Origin: Trinickia terrae
Lineage (GTDB): Bacteria > Pseudomonadota > Gammaproteobacteria > Burkholderiales > Burkholderiaceae
Assembly (NCBI RefSeq): GCF_005144415.1
Contig: NZ_SWJE01000005.1
Location: 658,134 to 722,133, forward strand
Length of the DNA: 64,000 nucleotides
Direction of reading: 5' to 3'
Part shown: piece by piece, positions 26,491 to 35,385 of the stretch
Layout of the letters: every line of letters begins with the position of its first letter
How positions within the stretch are numbered: position 1 is the first letter of the stretch
The notes under the pieces: model-generated
Databases searched by the model: none
Told to the model about the DNA's origin: nothing
The model's input: the letters and a program-made list of their open reading frames with translations, nothing else
Made by a program: the position numbers and the translations under genes

Positions 26491-27534
26491 ATGAATGCAA
26501 ATGCAATGACTTTCGCCACCGCCGCCGGCTCCGAAACGGGTGCGCCGGCTGATCCGCTGAGCACATCGCGGCTTCTCGTGCTCGGCAAGCGCGTGTTCGA
26601 CGAGATCGACTACGACCCGGCAATGGTGCTCGACGCAGTCGAGCGCGCCTACCTCGCGCTCGGCAACGGCGAATCCGACAACCCGCGCAAGCTGATGAGC
26701 CAGCCGCCGGAGAAGCATTCGGTGGCCTACTCGATGCTCGGCCGCGACGGCGGCCGGCGCACGGTCGGTTTCAAGACCTCGTACAAGCACGATCCGACGC
26801 ACGATCGCGGGCTGCAGAAGTACTACACGACCCTGCTGCTGTTCGACGACGTCACCGGCCTGCCGGTCGCGCTGATGGACGGCAGCCTTGTCGGCGCGCT
26901 GCGCACGCCGGCCGTCTCGGCGCTGATCGCGCGCGCCGCCGCGCCGCATGCGCGCACCGCGCTCATCGTCGGCACCGGCACGCAGGGCCGCATGGCCGCG
27001 CCGATGCTGCTCGCCGCGCTGCCGGACATCGAGCGCGTCATCGTGCACGGGCATCACGACGAGGGGATCCTGGCCGTGCGCCAGACCTTGAAGCGCTTTC
27101 ATCCGCAGCGCGACATCGAGGTGTCGTCCGATCTCGAAGCGTCGGCGCGGCAGGCCGACATCGTGCTCGGCGTGGCCGGCGCCGGCGCGCCGGAGGCCGT
27201 TCGGCACGCGTCGCTCAAGCCCGGCGCGCTCGCGCTGCTGGTGGGCTACGGCATCCATGCCGATGCGCTCTGGCATGCCGACTACCGGATCGCGACGAGC
27301 GAAGCGCAGATGCGGGTGACGGGCACGGATCTCGCCGACGCGCGCGGTGAGTTCGCGCCGATCGATGCCGAGCTGCCCGACATCCTGCTCGGCCGCAAGC
27401 CGGCGCGGCGCTCGCCCGAGCAGATCGTGTTCGCCTACAACAGCGGCATGGTCGTGACCGACATCGCGCTCGGCCGCTTGCTGGCCGAGCAGGCGCGTGC
27501 GAAAGGGCTGGGCGAGGAGGTTTCGCTATGGTGA
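26491..27534 (+). CDS. sbnB: N-[(2S)-2-amino-2-carboxyethyl]-L-glutamate dehydrogenase (SbnB-like)
   Basis: The 347-residue enzyme is of the ornithine cyclodeaminase/mu-crystallin family. It carries an NAD-binding loop at residues 161-166 (LIVGTGTQGRMAAPMLLAAL) and the family block TVGFKTSYKHDP near the active site. Next to an SbnA-like gene it is best read as SbnB, which oxidatively splits N-(amino-carboxyethyl)-glutamate to L-2,3-diaminopropionate and 2-oxoglutarate. It starts 7 bases after the dioxygenase stop, with GAGGCAGCG as ribosome site, and overlaps the decarboxylase gene by 7 bases. Confidence 0.88.
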   Translation: MNANAMTFATAAGSETGAPADPLSTSRLLVLGKRVFDEIDYDPAMVLDAVERAYLALGNGESDNPRKLMSQPPEKHSVAYSMLGRDGGRRTVGFKTSYKHDPTHDRGLQKYYTTLLLFDDVTGLPVALMDGSLVGALRTPAVSALIARAAAPHARTALIVGTGTQGRMAAPMLLAALPDIERVIVHGHHDEGILAVRQTLKRFHPQRDIEVSSDLEASARQADIVLGVAGAGAPEAVRHASLKPGALALLVGYGIHADALWHADYRIATSEAQMRVTGTDLADARGEFAPIDAELPDILLGRKPARRSPEQIVFAYNSGMVVTDIALGRLLAEQARAKGLGEEVSLW

Positions 27535-28913
27535 ACGACTTTCCGCGGCTGCCGGCGCTCTGGCAGCCGGCGCTGCGCGGCTTCGTCGACGGTCATGCTG
27601 GGCTGATCCGCGAGCTCGCGCACGGCTTCGATGCGCCGCTGCATTTCGTGTTTCCCGAGCGTTTCGCCGGCAACGTCGCCGCGTTTCAGCGCGTGCTCGA
27701 CGCGCGCGGCATCGCGGGCCGGATCTTCTACGCGAAGAAGGCGAACAAGGCGCGGTGCTTCGTGCGCGTTTGCGGCGACGCCGGCATCGGCGTCGATGTG
27801 GCGAGCGCGGGCGAGTTCGCCGCAGCGCTGGCGGCGGGCGTGCGCGGCGCGGATGTCGGCGTGTCCGGCCCCGCGAAGGCGGACGAGCTGCTGCGGCTGT
27901 CGGTGCTGCATGACGCGCTCCTTGCGATCGACAGCGCCGACGAGCTCGCGCGGCTCGCCGCGCTGGCGCGCAGCCGGAAACGCACGGCGCGCGTGCTGCT
28001 GCGCATGCTGCCGGCCGGTCAGGCCGGCAGCCGCTTCGGCTTGAGCGGTGAAGCGCTCGGCGCCGCGCTGGCCTTCTGCGCCGAGCACCGCGCGCATTTG
28101 CGGCTCGAAGGCTTTTCGTTCCACTTGTCGGGCTACAGCGCGCAAGCGCGCTGTAGCCAGGCGGGACTCGCGGTGCGGGCCTGCGCGACGGCGCGCTCGC
28201 TCGGGCTTGCGCCGCACACGATCGATATCGGCGGCGGGTTTGCGATGTCGTACGCGGGCGAGAACGACTGGGGCGCCTTTCTCGCCGCGCACCGGCCGCA
28301 CGACTATCACGCGCACAAGACCTTCGAGGGCTTTTATCCGTACCACCAGACGCCCTCCGGCCCGGCGATGCTCGACGCGATCCTCGGAGGCGTGCCGGAC
28401 GGCGAGACGCAGCCGCTCGCCGATCTGCTGAACGCGCAGCAATTGCAGCTGATGCTGGAGCCCGGGCGCGCGCTGCTCGACCAGGCTGGCTTCACCGTGT
28501 TCACGGTGCAGGGCGTGAAGGACGCGGCGGACGCGAAGGACCCAGACGGCTACGGCATCGTGACGGCCAACGGCACGAGCTTCAGCGTGTCCGAGCAATG
28601 GTTCGGCAGCGAATTCCTGCCCGATCCCGAGCTGCTGCCCGCTGCGCGCGATTCGCGGAGTGCGCCGTATCGCGCCTGCGTCGGCGGCGCGAGCTGCCTC
28701 GACTCGGACATGCTGACCTGGCGCAAGGTCGCATTCCCGCAGCGCCCCGAGGCGGGCGACCTGCTGCTCTATCCGAACACGGCCGGCTATCAGATGGACT
28801 CGAACGAGTCGCCTTTCCACGAGCTGCCGCTGCCTCCAAAGATTGCCGTGACGCTCGACGGCGCGCGCCCGAGCTGGCGTGTAGACCGCTTTCCCCCTTT
28901 TCCAGGAGCCTGA
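27528..28913 (+). CDS. PLP-dependent decarboxylase, alanine-racemase fold (SbnH-like)
   Basis: The 461-residue enzyme of the Orn/Lys/DAP/Arg decarboxylase family 2 has an N-terminal TIM barrel and a C-terminal beta domain. The PLP lysine is Lys71 in RIFYAKKANKARC. The Gly-rich phosphate loop is TIDIGGGFAMSY, LEPGRALLDQAG follows, and the beta-domain Cys and Asp region is VGGASCLDSDMLTW. In staphyloferrin B loci the homologue SbnH decarboxylates a citryl-diaminopropionate intermediate. No citrate-coupling synthetase is nearby, so the substrate here may be free or modified diaminopropionate. The start is well supported by GGCGAGGAGG and overlaps sbnB. Confidence 0.85.
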   Translation: MVNDFPRLPALWQPALRGFVDGHAGLIRELAHGFDAPLHFVFPERFAGNVAAFQRVLDARGIAGRIFYAKKANKARCFVRVCGDAGIGVDVASAGEFAAALAAGVRGADVGVSGPAKADELLRLSVLHDALLAIDSADELARLAALARSRKRTARVLLRMLPAGQAGSRFGLSGEALGAALAFCAEHRAHLRLEGFSFHLSGYSAQARCSQAGLAVRACATARSLGLAPHTIDIGGGFAMSYAGENDWGAFLAAHRPHDYHAHKTFEGFYPYHQTPSGPAMLDAILGGVPDGETQPLADLLNAQQLQLMLEPGRALLDQAGFTVFTVQGVKDAADAKDPDGYGIVTANGTSFSVSEQWFGSEFLPDPELLPAARDSRSAPYRACVGGASCLDSDMLTWRKVAFPQRPEAGDLLLYPNTAGYQMDSNESPFHELPLPPKIAVTLDGARPSWRVDRFPPFPGA

Positions 28914-28915
28914 CG

Positions 28916-29953
28916 ATGAACATGCGTTTCATGGGTGAACAACCGATGATCGCGCATCCCGCGATCGTCTCGAAGGTGTCGGATTTGATCGGCCGCACAC
29001 CGCTCTTCGAACTGATCCGCGGCGCCAACGGCGCACGCATCGTGCTCAAGCTCGAATCGACCAATCCGACCGGCAGCGCGAAGATCCGCATGGCCCGGCA
29101 GATGTTGGACGAAGCCGAGCAGGACGGCAGCCTGAGACCGGCCGGGCGCGTGATCGAGTCGACCTCGGGCAACACCGGCATGGGCCTCGCGCTCCTCGCG
29201 GCGGAGCGGGGCTACCGGTTCACGGCCGTGGTCGACCGCCACGCCTCCAAGGACAAGCTGCGCGCCATGCAGGCGTTCGGCGCGGAGCTCGTCTACGTGA
29301 GCGAAGGCGACGCGCTCGCGACCGCCGACCGAGAGGCGCTGGCGGAACGCATGGCCGCTCACGATCCGGACAGCATCTGGACTGAGCAGCACAACAATCC
29401 CGCGAACGGCAACGGCTACCGCGAGCTCGCGCGCGAGCTGCGCGCCGCGCTCGGCGAGCGGATCGACTATCTGTACGGCTCGGTCGGCACCGGCGGCTCG
29501 TTGTTCGGCACGGCGCGGGAGCTGCGCGCGTGCGGTCCGGCGCCGCGCGTGGTGGGCGTCGAGCCGGTCGGCTCGATTGCGTTCGGCGGCGAGGGCGGGC
29601 CGTATCACCAGTCCGGCACCGGCACGCCGCCCGGCGCGGAAATTGGCGCGCTGGTCGACTATGCGCTGCTCGACGAGGGCCTCAAGGTATCGGATGCGGC
29701 CGCGTTCAACACCGTGCGCTATCTCGCGCGCAAGAAGGCGCTGCTCGTCGGCGGCTCGGCGGGCGGCGTGATCTGGCACGCGCTGAAGGCCTTCGAGACG
29801 CTGCCGTCCGGCGCGACGCTCGTCGTGCTGGTCTGCGACGGCGGCGAGAAATATCTCGACACCGTGTTCAACGACGACTGGATGCGAGAGCACGGCCTGC
29901 TCGACGACTCCGTCGCCTGCGAGCTCGATCCCATCTTCGCCGCCGCAGCATGA
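28916..29953 (+). CDS. sbnA: N-(2-amino-2-carboxyethyl)-L-glutamate synthase (SbnA-like)
   Basis: The 345-residue fold-type II PLP enzyme resembles cysteine synthase. The PLP lysine is Lys56 in STNPTGSAKIRMARQML, the substrate loop is ESTSGNTGMGLALLA, and the phosphate-binding Gly loop is SVGTGGSLFGTARELR. SbnA condenses O-phospho-L-serine with L-glutamate. The pairing with SbnB, and with an SbnI-like gene later in the locus, supports this over cysteine synthesis. The active-site box differs from cysteine synthases (NPTGSAKIR instead of NPGGSVKDR). AGGAG precedes ATG 28916; the stop overlaps the next start as ATGA. Confidence 0.88.
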   Translation: MNMRFMGEQPMIAHPAIVSKVSDLIGRTPLFELIRGANGARIVLKLESTNPTGSAKIRMARQMLDEAEQDGSLRPAGRVIESTSGNTGMGLALLAAERGYRFTAVVDRHASKDKLRAMQAFGAELVYVSEGDALATADREALAERMAAHDPDSIWTEQHNNPANGNGYRELARELRAALGERIDYLYGSVGTGGSLFGTARELRACGPAPRVVGVEPVGSIAFGGEGGPYHQSGTGTPPGAEIGALVDYALLDEGLKVSDAAAFNTVRYLARKKALLVGGSAGGVIWHALKAFETLPSGATLVVLVCDGGEKYLDTVFNDDWMREHGLLDDSVACELDPIFAAAA

Positions 29954-31326
29954 AGCCGCGCCGACAGTTCCAGGCCGATGCCGCGCGCATCGGCGCGCTC
30001 GCCGGACCGCTCATCCTCACCCAGCTCGCGCAGGTCGCGCTCACCACCACGGACATCGTGATGATGGGGATGCTCGGCCCGCGCGAGATCGCGGCCGGCG
30101 GGCTCGCGCTGACGCTCTTCAACCAGCTGCGCACGATGGGCACGGGGCTCGTGACCGGCACGGGCAATCTGATCGCGTATGCGAACGGACAGCACGACGG
30201 CTCGCAGCTCGAGCGCCTCGTGCGGGCGAGCTTCGCGCTGTCGACGCTGGCTGGGCTCGTCTTCGCGCTGCTCATGCTGCTGGTCGAGAAGCCGCTCGTG
30301 TGGCTCGGCCAGGACCCCGCCGTGGCGCGGCAGACGGCGTTCTACCTGGCCGCCGCCGCGCCCGGCATGCTGCCGTGCCTGTGGTTCCAATCGCTGCGGC
30401 AGTACACGGTCGGGCTGCGCCAGCCGGGACCGCTGCTCGCGATCACACTGGTTTCGATCGCGGTCAACGCCGCGCTCGACTATGCGCTGATGTTCGGCCG
30501 GTTCGGCCTGCCCGAGCTCGGCCTGATGGGCATCGCGTGCGCGACGAGCGGCGTGTACCTGCTGTCGTTCCTGGCGTTCCTGCTGATCGCCTCGCGCCGG
30601 CCGGGGCTTGCCGGACATCTGTCGCTCGCGGCGTGGCGCGCCGATGCCCAGGCGCTTGCGCGCGTCTGGAAGATGGGGCTGCCGATCGCGGCGACCTATG
30701 GCTCCGAAGCGGCATTTTTCACCGTGCTCACGCTCGTGATCGGCACGCTCGGCACCGACGCGCTCGCGGCGCAGACGATCGTCAATCAGGTCATCTACAT
30801 CGTGTTCATGGTCTCGGTCGGGCTCTCGCATGCGGCATCGATCAGCATCAGCCACGCGTGCGCCCAGCAGGACTATCGCGGCGCGCGGCGGCTCGGCTAC
30901 ACGGGCCTCGCGCTCGGCGTCGGCGCGATGCTGTTCGTCGCGCTGCCGTATCTCGTTGCGCCCGCGCAGGTGCTCGCGCCGTTCCTCGACCGCGCCGCCG
31001 CGGCGAACGCCGAAGTGCTGCGGCTCGCGACCGGTCTGCTCACGATCGCCGCGCTGCTGCAAATCTTCGATTGCAGCCAGAACATCGGCGTCGGCATCCT
31101 GCGCGGTCTCGGGGACGTGACGAGCTCGTTTCGGATCTCGATTGTGGGCTACTGGGCGATCGGCCTGCCGGTTGCGTGGGCGGGCGGCGTCATGCTCGGC
31201 TACGGCATCTACGGCGTCTGGGCCGGTCTCGCGATCGGCCTCGCCGCCACCGCGACGCTGCTCTTGCGCAAGTTCGAAGACCGGCTGGGCGCACTCGCCA
31301 AAAAGGCGCTGGCGGGGCAGTCATGA
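29950..31326 (+). CDS. MATE-family efflux transporter
   Basis: The 458-residue protein has twelve hydrophobic helices in two homologous halves. MATE blocks include LAGPLILTQLAQVALTTTD, VGLRQPGPLLAITLVSIAVN, and KMGLPIAATYGSEAAFF at the start of the second half. MATE pumps exchange Na+ or H+ for organic cations. Here it is translationally coupled to sbnA and to the first permease gene, so it is the likely exporter of the finished metallophore. This role is inference from position. Confidence 0.88.
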   Translation: MKPRRQFQADAARIGALAGPLILTQLAQVALTTTDIVMMGMLGPREIAAGGLALTLFNQLRTMGTGLVTGTGNLIAYANGQHDGSQLERLVRASFALSTLAGLVFALLMLLVEKPLVWLGQDPAVARQTAFYLAAAAPGMLPCLWFQSLRQYTVGLRQPGPLLAITLVSIAVNAALDYALMFGRFGLPELGLMGIACATSGVYLLSFLAFLLIASRRPGLAGHLSLAAWRADAQALARVWKMGLPIAATYGSEAAFFTVLTLVIGTLGTDALAAQTIVNQVIYIVFMVSVGLSHAASISISHACAQQDYRGARRLGYTGLALGVGAMLFVALPYLVAPAQVLAPFLDRAAAANAEVLRLATGLLTIAALLQIFDCSQNIGVGILRGLGDVTSSFRISIVGYWAIGLPVAWAGGVMLGYGIYGVWAGLAIGLAATATLLLRKFEDRLGALAKKALAGQS

Positions 31327-32411
31327 TGCGGCGTCGTTTCGAGCGGCGGCGAGCGGGGCGCAGCAGGCCGGCGGCGGAGGTCCGGCGAGCGGCATTGCCG
31401 CAGACGGTTGCGGCTCGCCGCTCGGCGCGGTTCGTCTGCATGACCGTGCTCGCGTTGCTCGCCGCATTGGCGGCCGTCGCCCTCGCGAGTCTCTGCACGG
31501 GCAATCTCGCGCTCAGTCCCGCCGCCGCGCTGCATGCGCTCTTCGGCGGGGACGATACGCCCGCCGGCGTGATCGTCCATGCCTTGCGGCTGCCGCGCCT
31601 CGTCGCGGCGATGCTGGCCGGTGCGAGCCTCGCCGTTGCCGGTTCGCTGATGCAGGGCATTACGCGCAACCCGCTCGCCGATCCGACGCTCACCGGCGTC
31701 GTGAGCGGCGCCGCGCTCGCGGTCGTCGCCGCTAGCGTGCTCGCGCCCTCGGTGCCGGCCGCCGCGCTGCCGTTCGCCGCGCTCGGCGGCGGCGCCGGCG
31801 CGGCGGCGCTCACCTTCGCGCTGGCATGGCGCACGCGGCTGTCGCCCGTGCGGCTGTCGCTCGCCGGGACCACCGTTGCCGCGCTGGGCAGCGCGGGCAT
31901 CGTCTCGTTGATGATCGCGGCCGGGCCGCAGGCCGGCCCGCTGTTCTATTGGCTGGCGGGCGGGCTCGCAGGCGTCGGCTGGCCGCAGGTCGCGGCCGTG
32001 GCGCCATGGACCGTGGCCGGGCTCGGCGCGGCTTTCGCCTGCGCCCGCGTGCTCGACACACTTGCGCTCGGGGACGACGCAGCCTCGGGCGTTGGTCTGG
32101 ACCTGCTGCGCTGGCGCCTGATCCTGGGCGGCACCGCGGTGGCGCTGTCGGCGTCCGTGGTCGCCATGGCCGGGCCGGTCGGCTTCGTCGGGCTGTGCGT
32201 GCCGCATCTGATGCGGCTCGCGCTGGGCGGCGGGCAGCGGCGCATGCTCGCCGTGGGCGCGCTGGCCGGCGCATTGCTCGTGGCTGCTGCGGATCTCGTC
32301 GCGCGGACGATCGCCGCGCCGCGCGAGCTGCCGATGGGCTTCCTGACCGCGCTCGCGGCGACACCGCTTTTGATCGCGATGATCCGCCGCGATACAGGAG
32401 TGCCGGCATGA
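31323..32411 (+). CDS. FecCD/BtuC-type iron-chelate ABC transporter permease (first subunit)
   Basis: The 362-residue permease has an Arg-rich N-terminal extension of about 38 residues followed by about nine or ten membrane helices. FecCD signatures include LRLPRLVAAMLAGASLAVAG, SLMQGITRNPLADPTLTGVV and GPVGFVGLCVPHLMRLALGG, plus the coupling-helix region. The overlapping start/stop with the MATE gene and with the second permease (ATGA) shows one operon. The two different permeases would form a heterodimer like FecC-FecD. Confidence 0.92.
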   Translation: MMRRRFERRRAGRSRPAAEVRRAALPQTVAARRSARFVCMTVLALLAALAAVALASLCTGNLALSPAAALHALFGGDDTPAGVIVHALRLPRLVAAMLAGASLAVAGSLMQGITRNPLADPTLTGVVSGAALAVVAASVLAPSVPAAALPFAALGGGAGAAALTFALAWRTRLSPVRLSLAGTTVAALGSAGIVSLMIAAGPQAGPLFYWLAGGLAGVGWPQVAAVAPWTVAGLGAAFACARVLDTLALGDDAASGVGLDLLRWRLILGGTAVALSASVVAMAGPVGFVGLCVPHLMRLALGGGQRRMLAVGALAGALLVAAADLVARTIAAPRELPMGFLTALAATPLLIAMIRRDTGVPA

Positions 32412-33475
32412 CGGGCGGCCCGGACCTTGCAGCCCGGCCCTCCCGCGCTGCCGGCGCGCCGCTGCGCGCGCTCGGCGCCGGCCTCGGATGGACGGGCGCG
32501 CTCGCGGTCACGGTCGTGCTCGCCGTGTCGTTCGGCGCGGCGCACTTTCCGCTCGCGGCGGCCGTGGAGGCGCTGGTCCACCGCGGCGCGGCCCGCGACG
32601 CCGCTTTCGTTCTCTGGGAGCTGCGCATGCCGCGCGTGCTGCTGGCGCTGATGATCGGCGCCCAGCTCGCGGCGAGCGGCATGGTTCTGCAGGCCGCGCT
32701 GCGCAATCCGCTCGCGGAGCCGGGCGTGATCGGGGTGTCGTCCGGTGCGACGCTCGGCATCATGGTGCTGCTCCTCGTCGCGAATTTTGCGGGCTCGTTC
32801 GACAGCAGCAGGCTCGAGGCCTACGACGCGACGTGGATGCCGCTCGCCGCGCAGTTGGGCGGCGTCGGCGCGGCGCTCGCTGTCCATGCGCTCGCGTGGC
32901 GCAACGGCACGGCGCCCCTGCGGCTGGTCCTGATGGGCGTCGCCGTCAGCGCGGCGCTCTACGCCGTCGCGATGACGATCCTCGCCGGCTGGGGCTCGAG
33001 CCGCATCGAGGTGCTGCTCACGTGGCTGTCCGGCAACCTGTACGCGCGCGGCTGGCGGCATGTGGCGGTGCTCGCGCCGTGGACCGCCGCGGCGCTCGCG
33101 TTGCTGCCCGCAATCCTGCCGAGGGTGCAGGTGCTCGCGCTCGGCGACGACGCGGCGGCGAGCGTCGGGCTCGACGTCGAACGCTGGCGCTTCGCGGCGA
33201 TCGCCTACGCGGGCTTCGCCGCCGCGAGCGCAGTGGCTATCGCGGGCCCGGTCGCGTTCGTCGGCTTGATTGCGCCGCACCTCGGGCGGTTGGCGGCCGG
33301 CGGGCCGCTCGCGCGCCAGGCGCCGGCCGTGCTGCTCGCAGGCGCGCTCATCACGGCGCTCGCTGACCTGGCCGGGCGCGTGGCGATCGCGCCAGCGGAG
33401 ATTCCGGTGGGCGCCGTCACCGCGCTCCTCGGCGCGCCGCTCTTCCTCTATCTGCTTTCCCGTTCTCCCCGATGA
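32408..33475 (+). CDS. FecCD/BtuC-type iron-chelate ABC transporter permease (second subunit)
   Basis: The 355-residue permease is paralogous to the preceding one: LRMPRVLLALMIGAQLAASG, MVLQAALRNPLAEPGVIGVS, then GPVAFVGLIAPHLGRLAAGG near the C-terminus. It has about nine or ten membrane helices. It starts by ATGA overlap at the previous stop, and its own stop overlaps the ATPase start. It pairs with the first permease as the inner-membrane channel for the ferric chelate. Confidence 0.92.
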   Translation: MTGGPDLAARPSRAAGAPLRALGAGLGWTGALAVTVVLAVSFGAAHFPLAAAVEALVHRGAARDAAFVLWELRMPRVLLALMIGAQLAASGMVLQAALRNPLAEPGVIGVSSGATLGIMVLLLVANFAGSFDSSRLEAYDATWMPLAAQLGGVGAALAVHALAWRNGTAPLRLVLMGVAVSAALYAVAMTILAGWGSSRIEVLLTWLSGNLYARGWRHVAVLAPWTAAALALLPAILPRVQVLALGDDAAASVGLDVERWRFAAIAYAGFAAASAVAIAGPVAFVGLIAPHLGRLAAGGPLARQAPAVLLAGALITALADLAGRVAIAPAEIPVGAVTALLGAPLFLYLLSRSPR

Positions 33476-34377
33476 CACTCGTTGCCCGCGACATTTCGCT
33501 TTCCCATGGTTCGCGCCGCATCGTCGACGGCCTGTCGGCGACGATCGAGCCCGGCCGCATCACCGTGTTGCTCGGCCCGAACGGCTGCGGCAAGAGCACG
33601 CTGCTGCGCGCGCTGGCCGGCCTGCTGGCGCCGCGCGAGGGCGCGGCGCTCCTCGACGGCATGCCGCTGCAGAACTGGCCGCGCAAGCAGCTCGCGCGCC
33701 GTATTGCATTCCTGGCGCAGACGCAGGACGTTCCCGACGGGCTGTCGGTGCTCGATCTCGTGCGGCACGGACGCTTCGCGCACCGGGCGATGCTGCGCGG
33801 CGAAACGCGGGCCGATCGCGAGGCCGTCGAATGGGCGATCGACACCGTGGGCCTTGCCGCTTTGCGCGATCGTCCACTCGCGGCGCTGTCGGGGGGCGAG
33901 CGGCAGCGCGTGTGGATCGCGCTGGCGCTCGCGCAGAAGGCGGACCTGCTGCTGCTCGACGAACCGACCACCTATCTCGACCTCGGGCACCAGCTCGAAG
34001 TCATGGCGATGCTGCGGCGGCTCAACGCGGAGCTGGGCCTGACGCTCGTGATGTCGCTGCACGACTTGAACCAGGCGATGCGCTATGCCGACCGCGCGCT
34101 CGTGATGCGCGACGGACGGCTGATCGCCGACGGTCCTCCCGTCGGCGTGCTGACGCCGGAGTTCGTGTCGCGCGTGTTCCATGTGCGCAGTGAACGGCTG
34201 CACGGGGCGAGCGACGGGTTTCCCGTCTGCCATCCGCTTGGCTGCGCCGTGCAGCCGCCGGCGGCTTGGGGTGCGGCGGGCGTTTCAGCGGAGGGGACCC
34301 CGGCGGCCGAGATGCCGGGCGCGGCGTGGACGGCCGGCCACGTCGTGCCGTTCATCGGACGGGCATCCCATGATTGA
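33472..34377 (+). CDS. FecE-type ABC transporter ATP-binding protein
   Basis: This 301-residue ATPase powers the permease pair. It shows Walker A LLGPNGCGKSTLLRAL, Q-loop LAQTQDV, signature LSGGERQRVWIALALAQ, Walker B LLLLDEPTTYLDLGHQ and the switch His in MSLHDLNQAMRYADRAL. Normal FecE-type ATPases end near residue 255. This one continues with about 45 extra residues rich in Ala, Gly and Pro, of no known role. It overlaps the second permease gene and the binding-protein gene. Confidence 0.93.
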   Translation: MTLVARDISLSHGSRRIVDGLSATIEPGRITVLLGPNGCGKSTLLRALAGLLAPREGAALLDGMPLQNWPRKQLARRIAFLAQTQDVPDGLSVLDLVRHGRFAHRAMLRGETRADREAVEWAIDTVGLAALRDRPLAALSGGERQRVWIALALAQKADLLLLDEPTTYLDLGHQLEVMAMLRRLNAELGLTLVMSLHDLNQAMRYADRALVMRDGRLIADGPPVGVLTPEFVSRVFHVRSERLHGASDGFPVCHPLGCAVQPPAAWGAAGVSAEGTPAAEMPGAAWTAGHVVPFIGRASHD

Positions 34378-35350
34378 TCCAAAGCGCCGGGCGCTGGCGC
34401 TCGGCTTGCCGGTGTCGGTTGCGTCAGCGCTGGCGTGGCCCAGTCGCGCTTGTGCGCAAACGGTCTACAGCATCGTCGACGACCGCGGCACGAAACTGAC
34501 ATTCCGCGCCGCGCCGGTCAGGCTCGCGACGGTCTCTTACTTCGGCGCCGACACCGCGCTCGCGCTCGGCGTGCAGCCGATCGCATCGACCTTTCTCGCG
34601 CCCGGCCGGCGCCCTGCGTATCTGCTCGACAAGATGAATGGCGTGATCGATCTCGGCCAGCGTGCGAGCCCGAGTCTCGAGCTGCTGGCGAGCTCGCAAG
34701 CCGACCTGATCATCGCGATCCGGCGCTATACGGAAGCGAACGCGCAACAGCTCCAGCGGATCGCGCCCTATCTCGCGCTCGACCTCGAAACCGGGCAGGA
34801 CAGCGACCGCAGCATCGCGCTCGTCGGCGCCGCGCTCGGGCGCTCGCAAGCCGCGGCAGGCCTGAACCGGCATTTTGCCGACGTGCTCGAGCAATACCGG
34901 TCGCGCGTGCGCTCGCGCCGCGCGCCGCGCTACCTGTTCGTCTGGGGGGCGGGCACCGCGCCCTGGGCCTTCTACGACGAGAACATGACGTGCTCGCTGC
35001 TGAACGCGCTGGGCGGCGTGAACGTGGCCGGGGGCAATCCGCGGCCTGCCCAGCGCGACAACACCGCGTTCCAGATGAGCCTCGAGGCGCTGCTGCTCGC
35101 CCAGCCGGACACGATTTTCGTCTACGACGACGGATCGTCGCGCGCCTTCGAGACGAATCCGGTATGGCGGCACATGTCGGCGGCGCGCGGCGCGCGCGTC
35201 GTCCGGGTGGGCGATCACTGGATCGAGTCGTTCGGCCCGATCGCGCGCCACGCCGTGCTGGCCGAGGCCGCCGCGCACCTGCATCCGGACCTGTTCGCGC
35301 GGCCTGACCTGCGCGCGATCGCGTCCTCCTACCTGAACCGTCCCGGCTGA
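34370..35350 (+). CDS. Iron-chelate ABC transporter substrate-binding protein
   Basis: The 326-residue periplasmic protein has a signal peptide with a double Arg (KRRALALGLPVSVASALA, to ACA), cut near residue 30, and no lipobox. The two-lobed FecB/FhuD fold is indicated by PVRLATVSYFGADTALALGV, SLELLASSQADLIIAI and HWIESFGPIARHAVLAEAAA. A long rigid helix between lobes is expected. It overlaps the ATPase gene and completes a full ABC importer with the two permeases. The ligand should be the ferric form of the metallophore made by this locus. Confidence 0.88.
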   Translation: MIDPKRRALALGLPVSVASALAWPSRACAQTVYSIVDDRGTKLTFRAAPVRLATVSYFGADTALALGVQPIASTFLAPGRRPAYLLDKMNGVIDLGQRASPSLELLASSQADLIIAIRRYTEANAQQLQRIAPYLALDLETGQDSDRSIALVGAALGRSQAAAGLNRHFADVLEQYRSRVRSRRAPRYLFVWGAGTAPWAFYDENMTCSLLNALGGVNVAGGNPRPAQRDNTAFQMSLEALLLAQPDTIFVYDDGSSRAFETNPVWRHMSAARGARVVRVGDHWIESFGPIARHAVLAEAAAHLHPDLFARPDLRAIASSYLNRPG

Positions 35351-35385
35351 CTTGCCTCGCTTCGCCGACATCAAAGGAGATCGCC